DNA from: Symbiodinium natans
Lineage: Eukaryota; Sar; Dinophyceae; Suessiales; Symbiodiniaceae
Length of the DNA stretch: 30,000 bases
Reading direction: 5' to 3'
Assembly (NCBI GenBank): GCA_905221605.1
Contig: CAJNDS010000280.1
Coordinates: 505,892 to 535,891, forward strand
A program made the position numbers and the translations under genes. Below the pieces are notes generated by a model. The model had not been told where the DNA came from. It did no database searches and saw only the letters and a program-made list of their open reading frames with translations. Below, piece after piece: positions 1-8,742 of the stretch (positions within the stretch are counted from its first letter, which is position 1; the number at the start of each line of letters is the position of its first letter).

Positions 1-220
1 CAAACTCTGATCACAATCCAAAGTTTCTGACCCAAACTTTATTCCAGGGTTGAAGCCGTGCTCTCTTCATGTCATACATGTCTGTGAATATCTAGGCTGA
101 ATATTTTCAGGGAATGTAGTTCGAGGAAAGGGACTGCTGAGGGCACGGTCCTTCGGGTTTGGGTTTTAGGGTCTGGTCGTATGAAAAGAATGTAATATGG
201 GAGTCTTGGGACTCTTTGCC
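1..220. other. Unique lead-in sequence, nothing recognised
   Basis: Mixed-composition sequence before the first heptamer tract. It is interrupted by stops on both strands and shows no motif that I recognise. The last part (about 150-180) already carries TTTAGGG-like words. Confidence 0.5.
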
Positions 221-325
221 CTAGACCCTAAACCCTAAACCCTAACCCCTAAACCCTAAACCCTAAACCCTATACCCTAAACCCTAACCCCTAAACCCTA
301 AACCCTAAACCCTAAACCCTAAACC
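221..325. repeat. CCCTAAA telomeric-type tract
   Basis: Near-perfect CCCTAAA heptamers with two CCCCTAA and one CCCTATA variant. C-rich strand on +. Confidence 0.95.
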
Positions 326-344
326 CAACCAAGCACTGAAGCAA

Positions 345-432
345 GGGAGCGCTCTTCCGCGCCCATCACCTTGGCGCCCTCCACGCGGCCCACGCTGGTA
401 CCGACCCCGGCAGGGCAGGCTTTGGAAGGGTT
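345..432 (+). CDS. Candidate internal exon (unassigned)
   Basis: A unique island after a heptamer tract. One + frame is open throughout and reads AREERS-like basic then Pro/Thr-rich residues (APITLAPSTRPTLVPTP). A possible GTACCG donor lies inside it. No family recognised; could be chance in GC-rich DNA. Confidence 0.25.
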
Positions 433-675
433 GTTGGGGTTTGGGGTTTGGGGTTTATGGTTTCGGGTGTCGGGCTGGGGTTTAGGGTTGTTGGGTTCGA
501 TGATTTTCTTGGACTTGGGCCTTTCAGGCGTAGCTGCTTTTTGAGGGCTCCCTTCGCTTAGAACCTGTACGCATCGAAGTGTTGCAATGTTATTGGGGCT
601 TCGGGTTTGGGGTTTATGGCCCCCGAAACCCTACACCCTACACCCTAAACCCTAAACCCTAAACCCAAAACCCTA
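432..675. repeat. Mixed degenerate heptamers, strand switch
   Basis: TTTGGGG/TTTAGGG words (432-495 and 598-618) are followed by CCCTACA and CCCTAAA words (627-675). The island between them (495-598) shows no convincing coding frame. Confidence 0.7.
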
Positions 676-692
676 AGCCATTAGCCACTCAG

Positions 693-787
693 CCAACGAA
701 CCCGAGTTTTACGAGGTCGGTGACTTCATGTACTACGTTGCCACAAATGGCCGTCCGTCCGGTGCCCTGTGGATGAGACCGGGTGCC
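693..787 (+). CDS. Candidate internal exon, good splice sites (unassigned)
   Basis: This 95-nt segment begins after a CAG acceptor (ccactcag) and ends at a GTAAGC donor. The open frame contains EPEFYEVGDFMYYVATNG and ends RPSGALWMRPGA, strongly protein-like with clustered Tyr/Phe/Trp. A 'VGD..YY' motif followed by a Trp and Gly is loosely like the small beta-barrel seen near the ends of some retroelement polyproteins, but that is weak. I do not assign a function. It is the best exon candidate in the first 2 kb. Confidence 0.5.
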
Positions 788-1470
788 GTAAGCCCTAAGC
801 CCTGAACCCTAATGAACCCTAAACTCTACGCCCTGCACCCGAAACCCTTAAAAACCCCTTAAACCATTAAAGCCTTTAAAGCTCTTAACTGCAAAATCTC
901 AAACACCCTTAAAACCCTTAAAGCCCCTAAAGCCCCTAACACCCTTAAAACTAACCTATACCCTTAAACCCTCAAACCCTAAACCCTTAAACACCCAAAC
1001 CCTTAAAACCCTTAAATCCCGTAAAACCCTCAAAGCCCTAAGACCCTTAAAACCCTTAAACCACGTTAGAGCCCTCGTAACCCTCAAGACCATTACAAAG
1101 GCCTAAAACCTTTGTAACCCTTAAAGCCCGCCCTTAACACCCTTAAACCCCTCAAAACCCTCAAAGCCCTCAAAACCATCAAAGACCCTAACGCCCTTGA
1201 TCCCTAAAAACCCTCAAAGCCCCAAAACCCTGTAAACCCTTGAAACTGTTAAAGCCCTCATAACCCCCCCGAAGCCCTCAAAACCCTTGAAAACAAGCAA
1301 AAAAGCACTTAAAGCTCTCAAAACCAAACGAAACCCTGAAGCCCTCAAAGCCCAAACCCTCAAAACCCTCAAAACCCTCAAACACCCTCAAACACCCTCG
1401 AAGCCCTCAAAACCCTCAAAACCCTCAAAACCCTGAAGCCCTCAAAGCCCTCAAAGCCCTCAAACACCCC
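788..1470. repeat. Degenerate CCCTTAAA / CCCTCAAA repeat field
   Basis: About 680 bases of imperfect 7-10-mers built on CCCTTAAAA, CCCTCAAA and AAGCCCT. The period is irregular, unlike the strict heptamer tracts, which suggests an old, decayed array. No gene seen. Confidence 0.85.
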
Positions 1471-1514
1471 TGGGCCGGCACAGGCGGGCCTCGCGGTCCT
1501 GAGCCCCGAAGCCG
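1471..1514 (+). CDS. Weak candidate exon island
   Basis: GC-rich unique island with a CACAG acceptor near 1480 and a short open frame (AGLAVLSPEAAP). Too short to judge. Confidence 0.15.
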
Positions 1515-1798
1515 CTCCCGAAACCCGAAACCCGAAACCCGAAGCCCGAAACCCGAAACCCGAAACCCGAAACCCGAAACCCGAAACCCTAAACCCGAAA
1601 CCCTAAACCCTAAACCCTAAAGCCCTAAAGCCCTAAAGCCCTAAAGCCCTAAAGCCCTAAACCCTAAGCTCCAAACCCTAAACCCTAAACCCTAAACCCT
1701 AAACCCTAAACCCTACACCCTAAAGCCTAAACCCTAAACCCTAAACCCTAAACCCTAAAACCTAAACCCTACACCCTAAACCCTAAACCCTAAACCCC
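1515..1798. repeat. Heptamer blocks CCCGAAA, CCCTAAAG, CCCTAAA
   Basis: Homogeneous sub-blocks follow each other: about 10 copies of CCCGAAA (1517-1590), then CCTAAAG heptamers (1612-1660), then CCCTAAA. Confidence 0.95.
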
Positions 1799-1824
1799 CA
1801 AAAGCTCCAGTTTCACAGTCTCGT

Positions 1825-1882
1825 GGCCTAAGCCTCCTCACAAATCTGACAGACGCAAGTCCGACCGAACCACAAACCCCAA
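1825..1882 (+). CDS. Weak candidate exon island
   Basis: Follows TTTCACAG. Open frame SRGLSLLTNLTDASPTEPQ, then heptamer repeats. Short, no clear donor. Confidence 0.2.
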
Positions 1883-1889
1883 ACCCAAA

Positions 1890-2062
1890 CCCCTAAACCC
1901 CTCAACCCTAAAGCCCTGAAAGCCCTAAGCCTAAACCCTAAACCCTAAACCCTAAACCCTAAACCCTAAACCCTAAACCCTAAACCCTAAACCCTAAACC
2001 CTAAACCCTAAACCCTAAACCCTAAACCCTAAACCCTAAACCCTAAAACACCCTAAACCCTG
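1890..2062. repeat. CCCTAAA tract
   Basis: Almost perfect CCCTAAA from about 1930 to 2046, with degenerate words before it. Confidence 0.95.
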
Positions 2063-2084
2063 ATTGCCCTCAGTCCTTGTTCAG

Positions 2085-2144
2085 GTCACCAGCGGCCCCG
2101 GCCACGTTTGGTTCAATCCCCCATTGTGGGCTTTCAAGTCCCAG
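2085..2144 (+). CDS. Candidate internal exon (unassigned)
   Basis: Exactly 60 nt between a TTCAG acceptor and a CCCAG|GTGTCA donor. Reads VTSGPGHVWFNPPLWAFKSQ in phase 0 at both ends. The aromatic-rich, protein-like content and flanking sites make it one of the better candidates. Family not recognised. The frame stays open past the donor to about 2200. Confidence 0.45.
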
Positions 2145-2197
2145 GTGTCAGAGCTTTGGGAGCCTCAAGCAACAGCCTTACGCCAAGGCAATCCCAA

Positions 2198-2437
2198 CCC
2201 GAAACCCTAAACCCTACACCCTAAACCTAAAACCCTAAACCCAAACCCTAAACCTAAACCCTAAACCCTAAACCCTAAACCCTAAACCCTAAACCCTAAA
2301 CCCTAAACCCTAAACCCTAAACCCTAAACCCTAAACCCTAAACCCTAAACCCTAAACCCTAAACCCTTAACCCTTAACCCTTAACCCTTAACCCTTAACC
2401 CTTAACCCTTAACCCTTAACCCTTAACCCTTAAACCC
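2198..2437. repeat. CCCTAAA tract followed by CCCTTAA array
   Basis: Perfect CCCTAAA runs from about 2246 to 2362, then switches abruptly to about 10 copies of CCCTTAA (2363-2437). Both have period 7. Confidence 0.95.
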
Positions 2438-2512
2438 AAACCCTCAGCTTTACAGCTTCGGGCTTCGGGCCCTCCACCTCTGCAATCTTTTGCGGGGCTT
2501 AGGGAAGTCTAG

Positions 2513-2690
2513 GGTTCAGGGTTTAGGGTTTAGGGTTTAGGGTTTAGGGTTTAGGGCTTAGGGCTTAGGGTTTAGGGTTCAGGGTTCAGGATTCAGGGCT
2601 CAGGGCTTAGGGTTGAGGGTTTGGGGTTCAGGGGGTTTGGGTTTTGGGTGTTGGGTCTAGGGTTGAGGGCTTTCGTTTTTAAGATTTGCT
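2513..2690. repeat. TTTAGGG tract (G strand on +)
   Basis: TTTAGGG with TTCAGGG and CTTAGGG variants, decaying rightwards. Confidence 0.9.
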
Positions 2691-2697
2691 GGTTCAT

Positions 2698-2842
2698 TAC
2701 CCTAAGCCCTAAACCCTAAACCCTTAACGCTAAACCCTAAACCCTAAACCCTAAGCCCTAAACCCTAAACCCTAAACCCTACACCCTAAACCCCTAAACC
2801 CTAAACCCTAAACCCCAAACCCTAAACCCTAAACCCTAAACA
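2698..2842. repeat. CCCTAAA tract
   Basis: Opposite strand orientation to the tract just upstream, separated by under 20 bases. Small CCCCTAA and CCCCAAA interruptions. Confidence 0.9.
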
Positions 2843-3058
2843 TGTGTTTTTTTGTTGTTTTCGAGCGTGAGGGGCTGGTCTTGAGAGTTTAAGGCCTGCT
2901 GGGTTGGGCTGTATTGGATTAGGGTTTAGGCTTTAGAGTTTAGTTTAGGGTATAGGATCGATGTGCTTTTAGGGCTTAGGGTTGGTTTTCTTGCTGTTGG
3001 GGGATGCAATGGGCGGCTGCTTGACTAGTGAGTGCTTTGATTTGAAATGCTGCGCCCA
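2843..3058. other. Unique island with 3' copy of a 42-bp dispersed repeat
   Basis: Positions 3016-3057 match 9345-9386 at 34 of 42 bases, beginning GCTGCTTGACTAGTGA. In both places the shared segment ends directly at a heptamer array. No coding frame is convincing. Confidence 0.6.
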
Positions 3059-3443
3059 TGCCCCAAACCCCAAACCCCAAACCCCAAACCCCAAACCCCA
3101 AACCCCAAACCCCAAACCCCAAACCCCAAACCCCAAACCCCAAACCCCAAACCCCAAACCCCAAACCCCAAACCCCAAACACCAAACCCCAAACCCCAAA
3201 CCCCAAAACCCAAACCCCAAACCCCAAACCCCAAACCCCAAACCCCAAACCCCAAACCCAAACCCAAACCCCAAACCCCAAACCCAAACCCAAAACCCCA
3301 AACCCCAAACCCCAAACCCCAAACCCCAAACCCCAAACCCCAAACCCCAAACCCCAAACCCCAAACCCCAAACCCCAAACCCCAAACCCCAAACCCCAAA
3401 CCCCAAACCCCAAACCCCAAACCCCAAACCCCAAACCCCAAAC
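3059..3443. repeat. CCCCAAA heptamer array, 385 bp
   Basis: Around 55 near-perfect CCCCAAA copies with a few CCCAAA (6-mer) and CCCAAAA slips around 3205 and 3250-3295. Open in all six frames because the unit lacks stops; the translated Pro-Gln-Thr-Pro-Asn-Lys strings are therefore artefacts, not genes. Confidence 0.97.
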
Positions 3444-3476
3444 CCTAAACCCTAAACCCTAAACCCTAAACCCTAA
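3444..3476. repeat. Short CCCTAAA block at the edge of the CCCCAAA array
   Basis: Sharp change of unit from CCCCAAA to CCCTAAA, with period kept at 7. Confidence 0.9.
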
Positions 3477-3484
3477 CTGATGAG

Positions 3485-3538
3485 AACAACCCGGATTCCG
3501 GCGATGCCTTTTTCGTAGCCTGGGCCGCTGATGCTGAG
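3485..3538 (+). CDS. Candidate internal exon, acidic (unassigned)
   Basis: Open segment NNPDSGDAFFVAWAADAE between a GATGAG acceptor-like site and a GAG|GTTGAG donor. Acidic with a hydrophobic core (AFFVAWAA). The frame meets TAG about 10 nt past the donor. Confidence 0.4.
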
Positions 3539-3561
3539 GTTGAGAGGTAGATGTGAGGATG

Positions 3562-3749
3562 CTGTTTGGGGTTTAGGGTTTGGGGCTTAGGGTTTGGGGT
3601 TTAGGGTTTAGGGTTTGGGGTCTGGGGTTTGGGGTTTGGGGTTTAGGGTTTGGGGTTTGGGGTTTGGGGTTTAGGGTTTGGGGTTTAGGGTTTAGGGTTT
3701 GGGGTTTAGGGTTTAGGGTTTAGGGTTTGGGGTTTAGGGTTTAGGGTAA
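3562..3749. repeat. TTTAGGG / TTTGGGG tract
   Basis: The two heptamer types alternate unit by unit, unlike the pure blocks elsewhere. Confidence 0.93.
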
Positions 3750-3939
3750 AATGCCCACGTACCTGCGATGCGGCATTGAACGCCGTTGAAACCCCAAGCC
3801 TTGCGCGGCGAACACCTTAGCCCTACACTTGAAAATCCCGATATTGAGAAGAAGGAGCACATCAGTTGATCTAGGGTTTAGGCCCTACCAAGACCTGGCA
3901 AGCTCTTGAAACCCTTGTAAACTCGTAAGAGCCCCCTAG
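3750..3939 (+). other. Unique island, possible short exon
   Basis: Contains an open frame LENPDIEKKEHIS (3822-3862) before a stop. Splice sites are not clear. The rest decays into heptamer-like words. Confidence 0.3.
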
Positions 3940-4108
3940 ACCCTAAACCCCAAACCCTAAACCCTATAAACCCCAAACCCCAAACCCCAAACCCCAAACC
4001 CCAAACCCTAAACCCCAAACCCTAAACCCTAAACCCTAAACCCTAAACCCTAAACCCTAAACCCTAAACCCTAAACCCTAAACCCTAAACCCTAAACCCT
4101 AAACCCAA
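3940..4108. repeat. CCCCAAA then CCCTAAA tract
   Basis: CCCCAAA near 3970-4010, pure CCCTAAA from about 4018. Confidence 0.95.
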
Positions 4109-4149
4109 TTCTAAAACCCTCAACCTACGGCCCGAGCCAGACGCGGCAG

Positions 4150-4227
4150 GTGCCCTTTGCAGGCCGCAGCCAATGCGCGCGGCTGGCCGCCGCGCTGCCC
4201 AACGCGAGCTTGAGAGCTGTCGCTCAG
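4150..4227 (+). CDS. Candidate internal exon, Ala-rich helix (unassigned)
   Basis: After a CGGCAG acceptor the frame reads VPFAGRSQCARLAAALPNAS and then LRAVAQ. A GCGTAG (GC-type donor) follows. The frame is also open upstream to the heptamer tract. Protein-like, helix-forming composition; no family recognised. Confidence 0.42.
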
Positions 4228-4476
4228 GGCGTAGGGTTTAGGTTTCGGGTGTGGGGCGTAGGGTGTAGGCTGTAAGGTCTGTAAGGTTCATGCCCTGAAC
4301 CCTAAACCCTAATGAGGGTTTTTTTTCAGGCTCCAGGCTCGTTTTTTGTTCAATTAAGGCCTAGGGTTTAGGCGTTTAGCGCGTTAGCACCCCAGGGGGG
4401 GGATGTAAGGCCTAGTCGTGGCCCTCCCCCCATTCGGAAGCCCGGCCTCTGCGCATAGGGCTTAGGGTTTAGTATC
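4228..4476. other. Degenerate heptamer words and G/T-rich spacer
   Basis: Scattered GTAGGG, TTTAGG and CCCTAAA words, a T8 run at 4320 and a G7 run at 4396. No gene seen. Confidence 0.5.
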
Positions 4477-4738
4477 ATGAGGGGGCCCTGCGACTTGATT
4501 TTTGAAGCCGCTGGTCCAAGGTTTCAGGTTTTTTTTAGTTTTTGTGGGGTTTCGGTTCATGAGTTTTGCTTTCGGCTTATCGGGTGTAGGTTTGGAGGCC
4601 ATTGGAACCGTCCCACCTTCAAACTTGCAATACTGGCGCTTGAATGTGTCCCATGGCCCATACTGTCCATGTGCAACCTGTGAAATTAAACAAAGTCGAG
4701 CCGTCCTAGTTCAGCGCGAATCCCTAAACCCCATGTAA
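4477..4738 (+). other. Unique segment with two overlapping short ORFs
   Basis: Two + frames (68 and 78 codons) overlap. The first has a plausible stretch near 4594-4680 (KLAILALECVPWPILSMC). No splice sites or family recognised, so I do not call a gene. Confidence 0.25.
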
Positions 4739-4806
4739 GCACAACAATATGCGCTGCATAAACCAACTAGAGAACGGTTGTCCCGAAAGCATTTTAGAGC
4801 CATGAT

Positions 4807-5660
4807 TGAGACATCCACGCACACATCATGACATCCATGACGACATCCATCCATACGTCAACGACAGCGAAGAAGCTTCACGAAGACCACCTCCGCTGAA
4901 GCATGTTCGCCCAGTGTGCTTAGTGTCGCTCTAAACGTAAACTCAGGTGTTCACATGTATTCTGTATATATAGATATATACATATATATATATATACGCG
5001 TATGAACACATATTCAATTGCTTGGTTTCCTTGTTCACACACAAGCTGGCAGCATCCGATGCTCGTCCCCGTCGAGGGAGAGGACGCTGCCTGCAAGCGT
5101 TTTGAGACTGTCACACAAGGAAGCATAGTTCTCCCGCCTGCCCAACGTCCTTGGCGAGCCGCAGCGACAGCCACATAACGGCAGCCGCGCCTTGTCGTTG
5201 GCAACCAGAAGTATGACAAGCAGGTGAAGCGAGACTGGCAGCTTGGATCCTCCGAGTTGGCGGCCACCAAGAGTCTCACAGAAGTCGCCGACTTTTTCGG
5301 AGTTGCCGGAGATGTCCAAGATACGACACACATGCCCTTCATGACATGTACATCAAACAAACGTGAACGCCTCCAACATACAGCTTTTCCACCGTCCGAG
5401 TTGCCTGCAACCGCGAATGATACCGAAGTCGCCGGAGGTGTCGTTCGCGGACGAAAATGCGAACGCCTCCCACGCGCCAGCGCGATTGTTGGCCAGGTGT
5501 GGGCGAGCCCCGCCAACCCTACCCCGTGCTTTAAAACATATTTTTTAGAGGAAACCCACGAAATCCATACGCCATCGAGCCATCCATCATCCATCCAGCA
5601 TCCATCACGACATCCATCTAACGAGGACTCTTCCCGAACCTCCGCTGAAAAACCCTCCGA
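4807..5660. repeat. Module bounded by direct repeats, with an internal degenerate ~144-bp repeat
   Basis: The 12-mers ACGACATCCATC (4840-4851 and 5607-5618) and ACCTCCGCTGAA (4889-4900 and 5638-5649) occur in the same order at both ends. Inside, a + frame (5224-5727) shows SEL.AT and TEVA repeated 48 codons apart, and a - frame (4920-5594) is also long and open. Open frames on both strands over a decayed repeat argue against assigning a gene. Confidence 0.5.
4963..4999. repeat. TA-rich microsatellite
   Basis: Imperfect TATATA/GATATA run. Confidence 0.85.
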
Positions 5661-5790
5661 TATGCTGTCGGGAGAAAGCCGATCGTGTGTTAATAGGCCC
5701 TCAACCGCATACTTCCTACACCCCTAAACTCTAAACCCTCAACCCTACACCCTAAACCGTAAACCCTAAACTGAAGGAACCCTTGAATAG

Positions 5791-5827
5791 GCCGTATCTG
5801 GGTACGAGATACATCCTGACCTGCCAG
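5791..5827 (+). CDS. Candidate small exon (unassigned)
   Basis: 37 nt between GAATAG| and CCAG|GTGGCC, reading PYLGTRYILTCQ. Short, but both edges are good splice sites. Confidence 0.35.
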
Positions 5828-5951
5828 GTGGCCGAATTCTGTCCTCCGGCGTGCGCTTAGGCCGGAAGGGCTTCGGGTTGAGGACGTAGGGTCTAGGGCC
5901 TAGGGTGAGGGTTTGGATATGAAAGAGTCTGCCTAACTTCAGATGCTTGGA

Positions 5952-5990
5952 TGTCCTTGAGCTTCGCGTTGTTAGCTTGTGAGTAGGTTT
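5952..5990 (+). CDS. Candidate small exon (unassigned)
   Basis: From a CTTCAG acceptor at about 5942 to a GTGAGT donor near 5980. Reads CLDVLELRVVS. A full consensus donor; very short. Confidence 0.3.
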
Positions 5991-6107
5991 GGCTCGAAGC
6001 GTAATTTTAACGCCACGCGACCTGCCTCGGCTTGAGCTTCTGTAACAAGGGCAACCCAAACTGGAAGGAAAGGCCCTGTAGGGCAAAGGTGACAGGTGCT
6101 TTTACTA

Positions 6108-6180
6108 GGGGGGGGGTGGGAGATTGGGGGGGAGGGGGGAGGGGGATGGGGGGGGGGGTGGGGTGTGGAGGGGATTGAGG
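6108..6180. repeat. G-rich purine tract
   Basis: Successive G5-G9 runs with GGGGGAGG words on +. A likely G-quadruplex or slippage hotspot. The Gly-rich/Pro-rich translations here are low-complexity artefacts. Confidence 0.8.
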
Positions 6181-6199
6181 TGGGGTGCTTGCTTTGTGC

Positions 6200-6352
6200 T
6201 ACCCAGACACCTACGGCCCAAGGCCTCGGCGGATTAGGCTTCTGGGGCTTCGAACCCAGCCCTAAGCTGAAACTCAATGACCGACACGAGGCTCCTTCGT
6301 CTTCCCAGCGACTATGCCGCGTTCTCAGACGCTTCGGGGGTTTCGGGGTGTA
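6200..6352 (+). other. Unique island, open frame (unassigned)
   Basis: Frame continues from the G-rich tract through TQTPTAQGLGGLGFWGFEP to a stop at 6352. Its second half (EAPSSSQRLCRVLRRFG) could be coding. No clear acceptor. Confidence 0.25.
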
Positions 6353-6420
6353 GGGGTTGGGGTGTACGGGTTTAGGGGTTCTCCTCTCCTCCCTAGGACC
6401 CAGAGTGGGCCCTAATTCCC

Positions 6421-6441
6421 TTCAAAAAGGGTGCCCTTTTT
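6421..6441. repeat. Small palindrome shared with 17733-17756
   Basis: AAAAAGGG-TG-CCCTTTTT hairpin. The same sequence occurs in reverse complement around 17733-17756, so it belongs to a dispersed element. Confidence 0.55.
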
Positions 6442-6465
6442 ATTCATAGGCTACTCTTGGGTCTA

Positions 6466-6619
6466 GCTCCTCATGCTCATTCTATGCCTTTCCATCCTCG
6501 TTCTCATTCTCATCATGATCAGGAGTACCATTATTATCATTAGTTGTCGGTATTCTACCAAGTCAAATATTGGAACTCTTATTTTTTCATGGTTAGCACC
6601 ATTTAAAAAGATGTTATTG

Positions 6620-6674
<55 letters not shown>

Positions 6675-6730
6675 GATCCGGGTCCTCATCGTCCTCAGCA
6701 TCATCATCGCCATCGCCATCATCATGCTAC
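6466..6730. repeat. TCA trinucleotide microsatellite and decayed flanks
   Basis: A pure TCA run from 6620 to 6674 is flanked by imperfect TCAT/CATTAT words on both sides. Poly-Ser (+) and poly-Met (-) translations are artefacts. Confidence 0.95.
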
Positions 6731-6895
6731 TGCCGCTGATGAAGATCACAACTGTGATGTTTATTTGTTCCGTATCAGGGCCAGTACCGCTGGCGCAATC
6801 ATGATCTTTTCTCAGTATGCAAAGTTGTATTTTATTGGTCTCCTTTCCGATGCCTCGCGGCCTCAGCACTGATCTCGCGAAAGTTAGAGCCCCCT
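6731..6895. other. Unique sequence, nothing recognised
   Basis: Mixed composition between the TCA microsatellite and the next heptamer tract. Confidence 0.4.
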
Positions 6896-6898
6896 CAG

Positions 6899-6992
6899 CC
6901 CTCAGCCCTGAACCCTAGACCCTAAGCCCTAAACCTAAAACCCTAAACCCTAAACCCTAAACCCTAAACCCTAAACCCTAAACCCTAAACCC
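6899..6992. repeat. CCCTAAA tract
   Basis: Pure from about 6937; variants at both ends. Confidence 0.93.
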
Positions 6993-7003
6993 TGAACCAC
7001 AAG

Positions 7004-7057
7004 CCGCCCGAAGAGGTGCTGTCGCTGGAGACGCACGAACTCGCCTCGGCCTCAAAG
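7004..7057 (+). CDS. Candidate internal exon (unassigned)
   Basis: After a CACAAG acceptor the frame reads PPEEVLSLETHELASASK and meets TAG two codons later. Acidic and helix-forming. An alternative + frame is also open. The donor would have to be non-canonical. Confidence 0.38.
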
Positions 7058-7167
7058 ATCTAGTTCCCCATGGGCCCGAAACCCTAAGCCCTAAACCCCA
7101 AACCTTAAACCCCAAACAAAGCCTACTCCCCACCCCCTAAACCCCAAACCCCAAACGCTAAATCCTG

Positions 7168-7216
7168 GAACCCAGAGCCCTGAGGCCCCCCTCCTGGCAG
7201 GCAAAGCTGCCTCTGC
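7168..7216 (+). CDS. Candidate small exon (unassigned)
   Basis: Reads EAPLLAGKAASAR up to a strong AGG|GTATGT donor near 7219. Confidence 0.3.
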
Positions 7217-7219
7217 AAG

Positions 7220-7445
7220 GGTATGTGAGGATGTGTAGGCCCCTTAAGAGTTGCAACTGGGCTTTGGAGTATTATACTTCAATACTTTTTTTGGTTCTGG
7301 GCTCCTAGTATAGCTTTTTATACCCAAAAAGTATATACGGGGAGAAAGCCCTAAAGCCCGCCTAAACCCTCAACCCTACACCCAAAGCGCTCGACCCTAA
7401 ACCCTTTGCCCTATATAAACTGAAACAGAAATCCTCCACACTTCT
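7220..7445. other. AT-richer unique island, possible mobile-element remnant
   Basis: Contains TATACTTCAATAC, CTAGTATA and TATACCC words, similar in style to the foldback elements at 12091-12250 and 27362-27465, but I could not align it convincingly. Confidence 0.3.
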
Positions 7446-7449
7446 TGGG

Positions 7450-7486
7450 CTTAGGATTTAGGGTTTAGGGTTTAGGGTTTAGGGCT
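7450..7486. repeat. TTTAGGG tract
   Basis: Four to five clean units. Confidence 0.9.
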
Positions 7487-7524
7487 CACCTCTTCAACTC
7501 GGAAGCCGACACTGTGAATCCCAG

Positions 7525-7604
7525 GCCCCGCTACTGGCTGAGTACCTCGGCGTGCCCAAGGATGCGCCCGAGGCGCCCCACCTTTCCGGAAGCGGCAACT
7601 TGAG
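7525..7604 (+). CDS. Candidate internal exon (unassigned)
   Basis: After a CCCAG acceptor the frame reads APLLAEYLGVPKDAPEAP then HLSGSGNL. A second + frame (starting about 7493) is also open and reads NPRPRYWLS, so the frame is uncertain. The frame runs straight into a TTTAGGG tract. Confidence 0.38.
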
Positions 7605-7716
7605 GGTTTAGGGTTTAGGGTTTAGGGTTATTTGGGTTTAGGGTAATTTGGGTTTCGGGTTTAGGGTTCAGGGTTCAGGGTTTAGGGTTTAGGGTTATTA
7701 GTGTTTAGGGTTTAGG
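7605..7716. repeat. TTTAGGG tract with variants
   Basis: TTTAGGG with TTCAGGG and two 'TTATTTGGG' interruptions. Confidence 0.88.
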
Positions 7717-7732
7717 AACTTTGCTTATAGAG

Positions 7733-7788
7733 TAACAAACTCCCCACAAGGGTGCCCTCGCTGCAATATGGTTACTGGGCTATCAAGG
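7733..7788 (+). CDS. Candidate internal exon (unassigned)
   Basis: Reads NKLPTRVPSLQYGYWAIK between an AGAG acceptor and a GG|GTTCAG donor. Aromatic-rich and protein-like. Confidence 0.42.
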
Positions 7789-7914
7789 GTTCAGGGGGGT
7801 TTAGGGTTCAGGGTTTAGGGTGTTTGGTTGCACGTAAATTGTTTGTCAGCAGACTCGGGGGAAGGTTGGACTTTAGGGTTTAGGGTTAGGGTATGGATCC
7901 ATAACGCTTCAGGG

Positions 7915-7955
7915 ATCCTTGAACACCCGAAACCACTGAGAAAGTTCAGGGATAA
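7915..7955 (+). CDS. Candidate small exon (unassigned)
   Basis: After GCTTCAG the frame reads ILEHPKPLRKFRDK. Basic and protein-like; donor not clear. Confidence 0.3.
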
Positions 7956-8040
7956 GGCTTAGGGTTTCGGTCCCTCGCACCCTAAGCCCTAAACCCTTGC
8001 AATCAAGGGAGTTTCGGGTACCAAAACCAGCTCTAAATTC

Positions 8041-8110
8041 AGATCCTCGCCCGTAGAAAAAGGAAGTCCTTGAGATTCAAAAGGGCAACTCAATCCCACC
8101 CTCAGCCCTA
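8041..8110 (+). CDS. Candidate exon, basic, frame ambiguous
   Basis: An ATTCAG acceptor gives ILARRKRKSLRFKRATQS; a second acceptor (CCGTAG) gives KKEVLEIQKGNSIPP. Both frames are open, so the frame cannot be settled by eye. Confidence 0.33.
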
Positions 8111-8179
8111 CAAACCCCAAACCCCCTACGTAGCCCTAAACCCTAAACCCCCTAGCCTTACACCCTTAACCCTAGCCCC

Positions 8180-8328
8180 AAACCCTAAACCCTAAACCCT
8201 AAACCCTAAACCCCAAACCCCAAACCCCAAACCCCAAACCCCAAACCCCAAACCCCAAACCCCAAACCCCAAACCCCAAACCCTAAACCCTAAACCCTAA
8301 ACCCTAAACCCTAAACCCTAAACTCTCT
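8180..8328. repeat. CCCTAAA - CCCCAAA - CCCTAAA block
   Basis: A homogeneous CCCCAAA core (about 8212-8280) sits inside CCCTAAA on both sides, as though a variant had expanded inside an existing tract. Confidence 0.96.
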
Positions 8329-8445
8329 GTATAGGGTTTAGGGAGTTCAGGGTCTCGGGTGCGTTGTCTTTGTAGGGCTGAGGGTTTCGGCCTTAGAGCG
8401 TTCCGGGCTTCGACTTCCTGAAGGTAAACTTCAGTAGGGCCTGGG

Positions 8446-8600
8446 GGGGTTCAGGGTTTAGGGTTTAGGGTTTAGGGTTTAGGGTTAGGGTTTAGGGTTT
8501 AGGGTTTAGGGTTTAGGGTTTAGGGTTTAGGGTTTAGGGTTTAGGGTTTAGGGTTTAGGGTTTAGGGTTTAGGGTTCAGGGTTCAGGGTTCAGGGTTTAA
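8446..8600. repeat. TTTAGGG tract
   Basis: About 20 near-perfect units, ending with three TTCAGGG. Confidence 0.97.
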
Positions 8601-8742
8601 ACCCGAAGTCTGCGCCTAGACCTGTAAACCCGCAAGCCCGAAGCCCGAAGCCCTAAACCCGTCCCAAGGCCCTATTGCCCTAAACCCTAAACCCTAAACC
8701 CCTCTTTCTCATTATAATTCAAACCAATGACCCCCGTGGGCC

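Noticed and set aside
221-1798. CRISPR-like array
   Set aside because: Units are contiguous heptamers with no spacers.
2969-3462. Six long overlapping ORFs (Pro-Gln-Thr-Pro-Asn-Lys or Gly-Phe-Gly-Val-Trp repeats)
   Set aside because: They are translations of the CCCCAAA array, which has no stops in any frame.
3476-3510. Hammerhead ribozyme (CTGATGAG core)
   Set aside because: No GAAA core partner and no flanking helices.
6473-6869. Poly-Ser and poly-Met proteins
   Set aside because: Translations of the TCA microsatellite.
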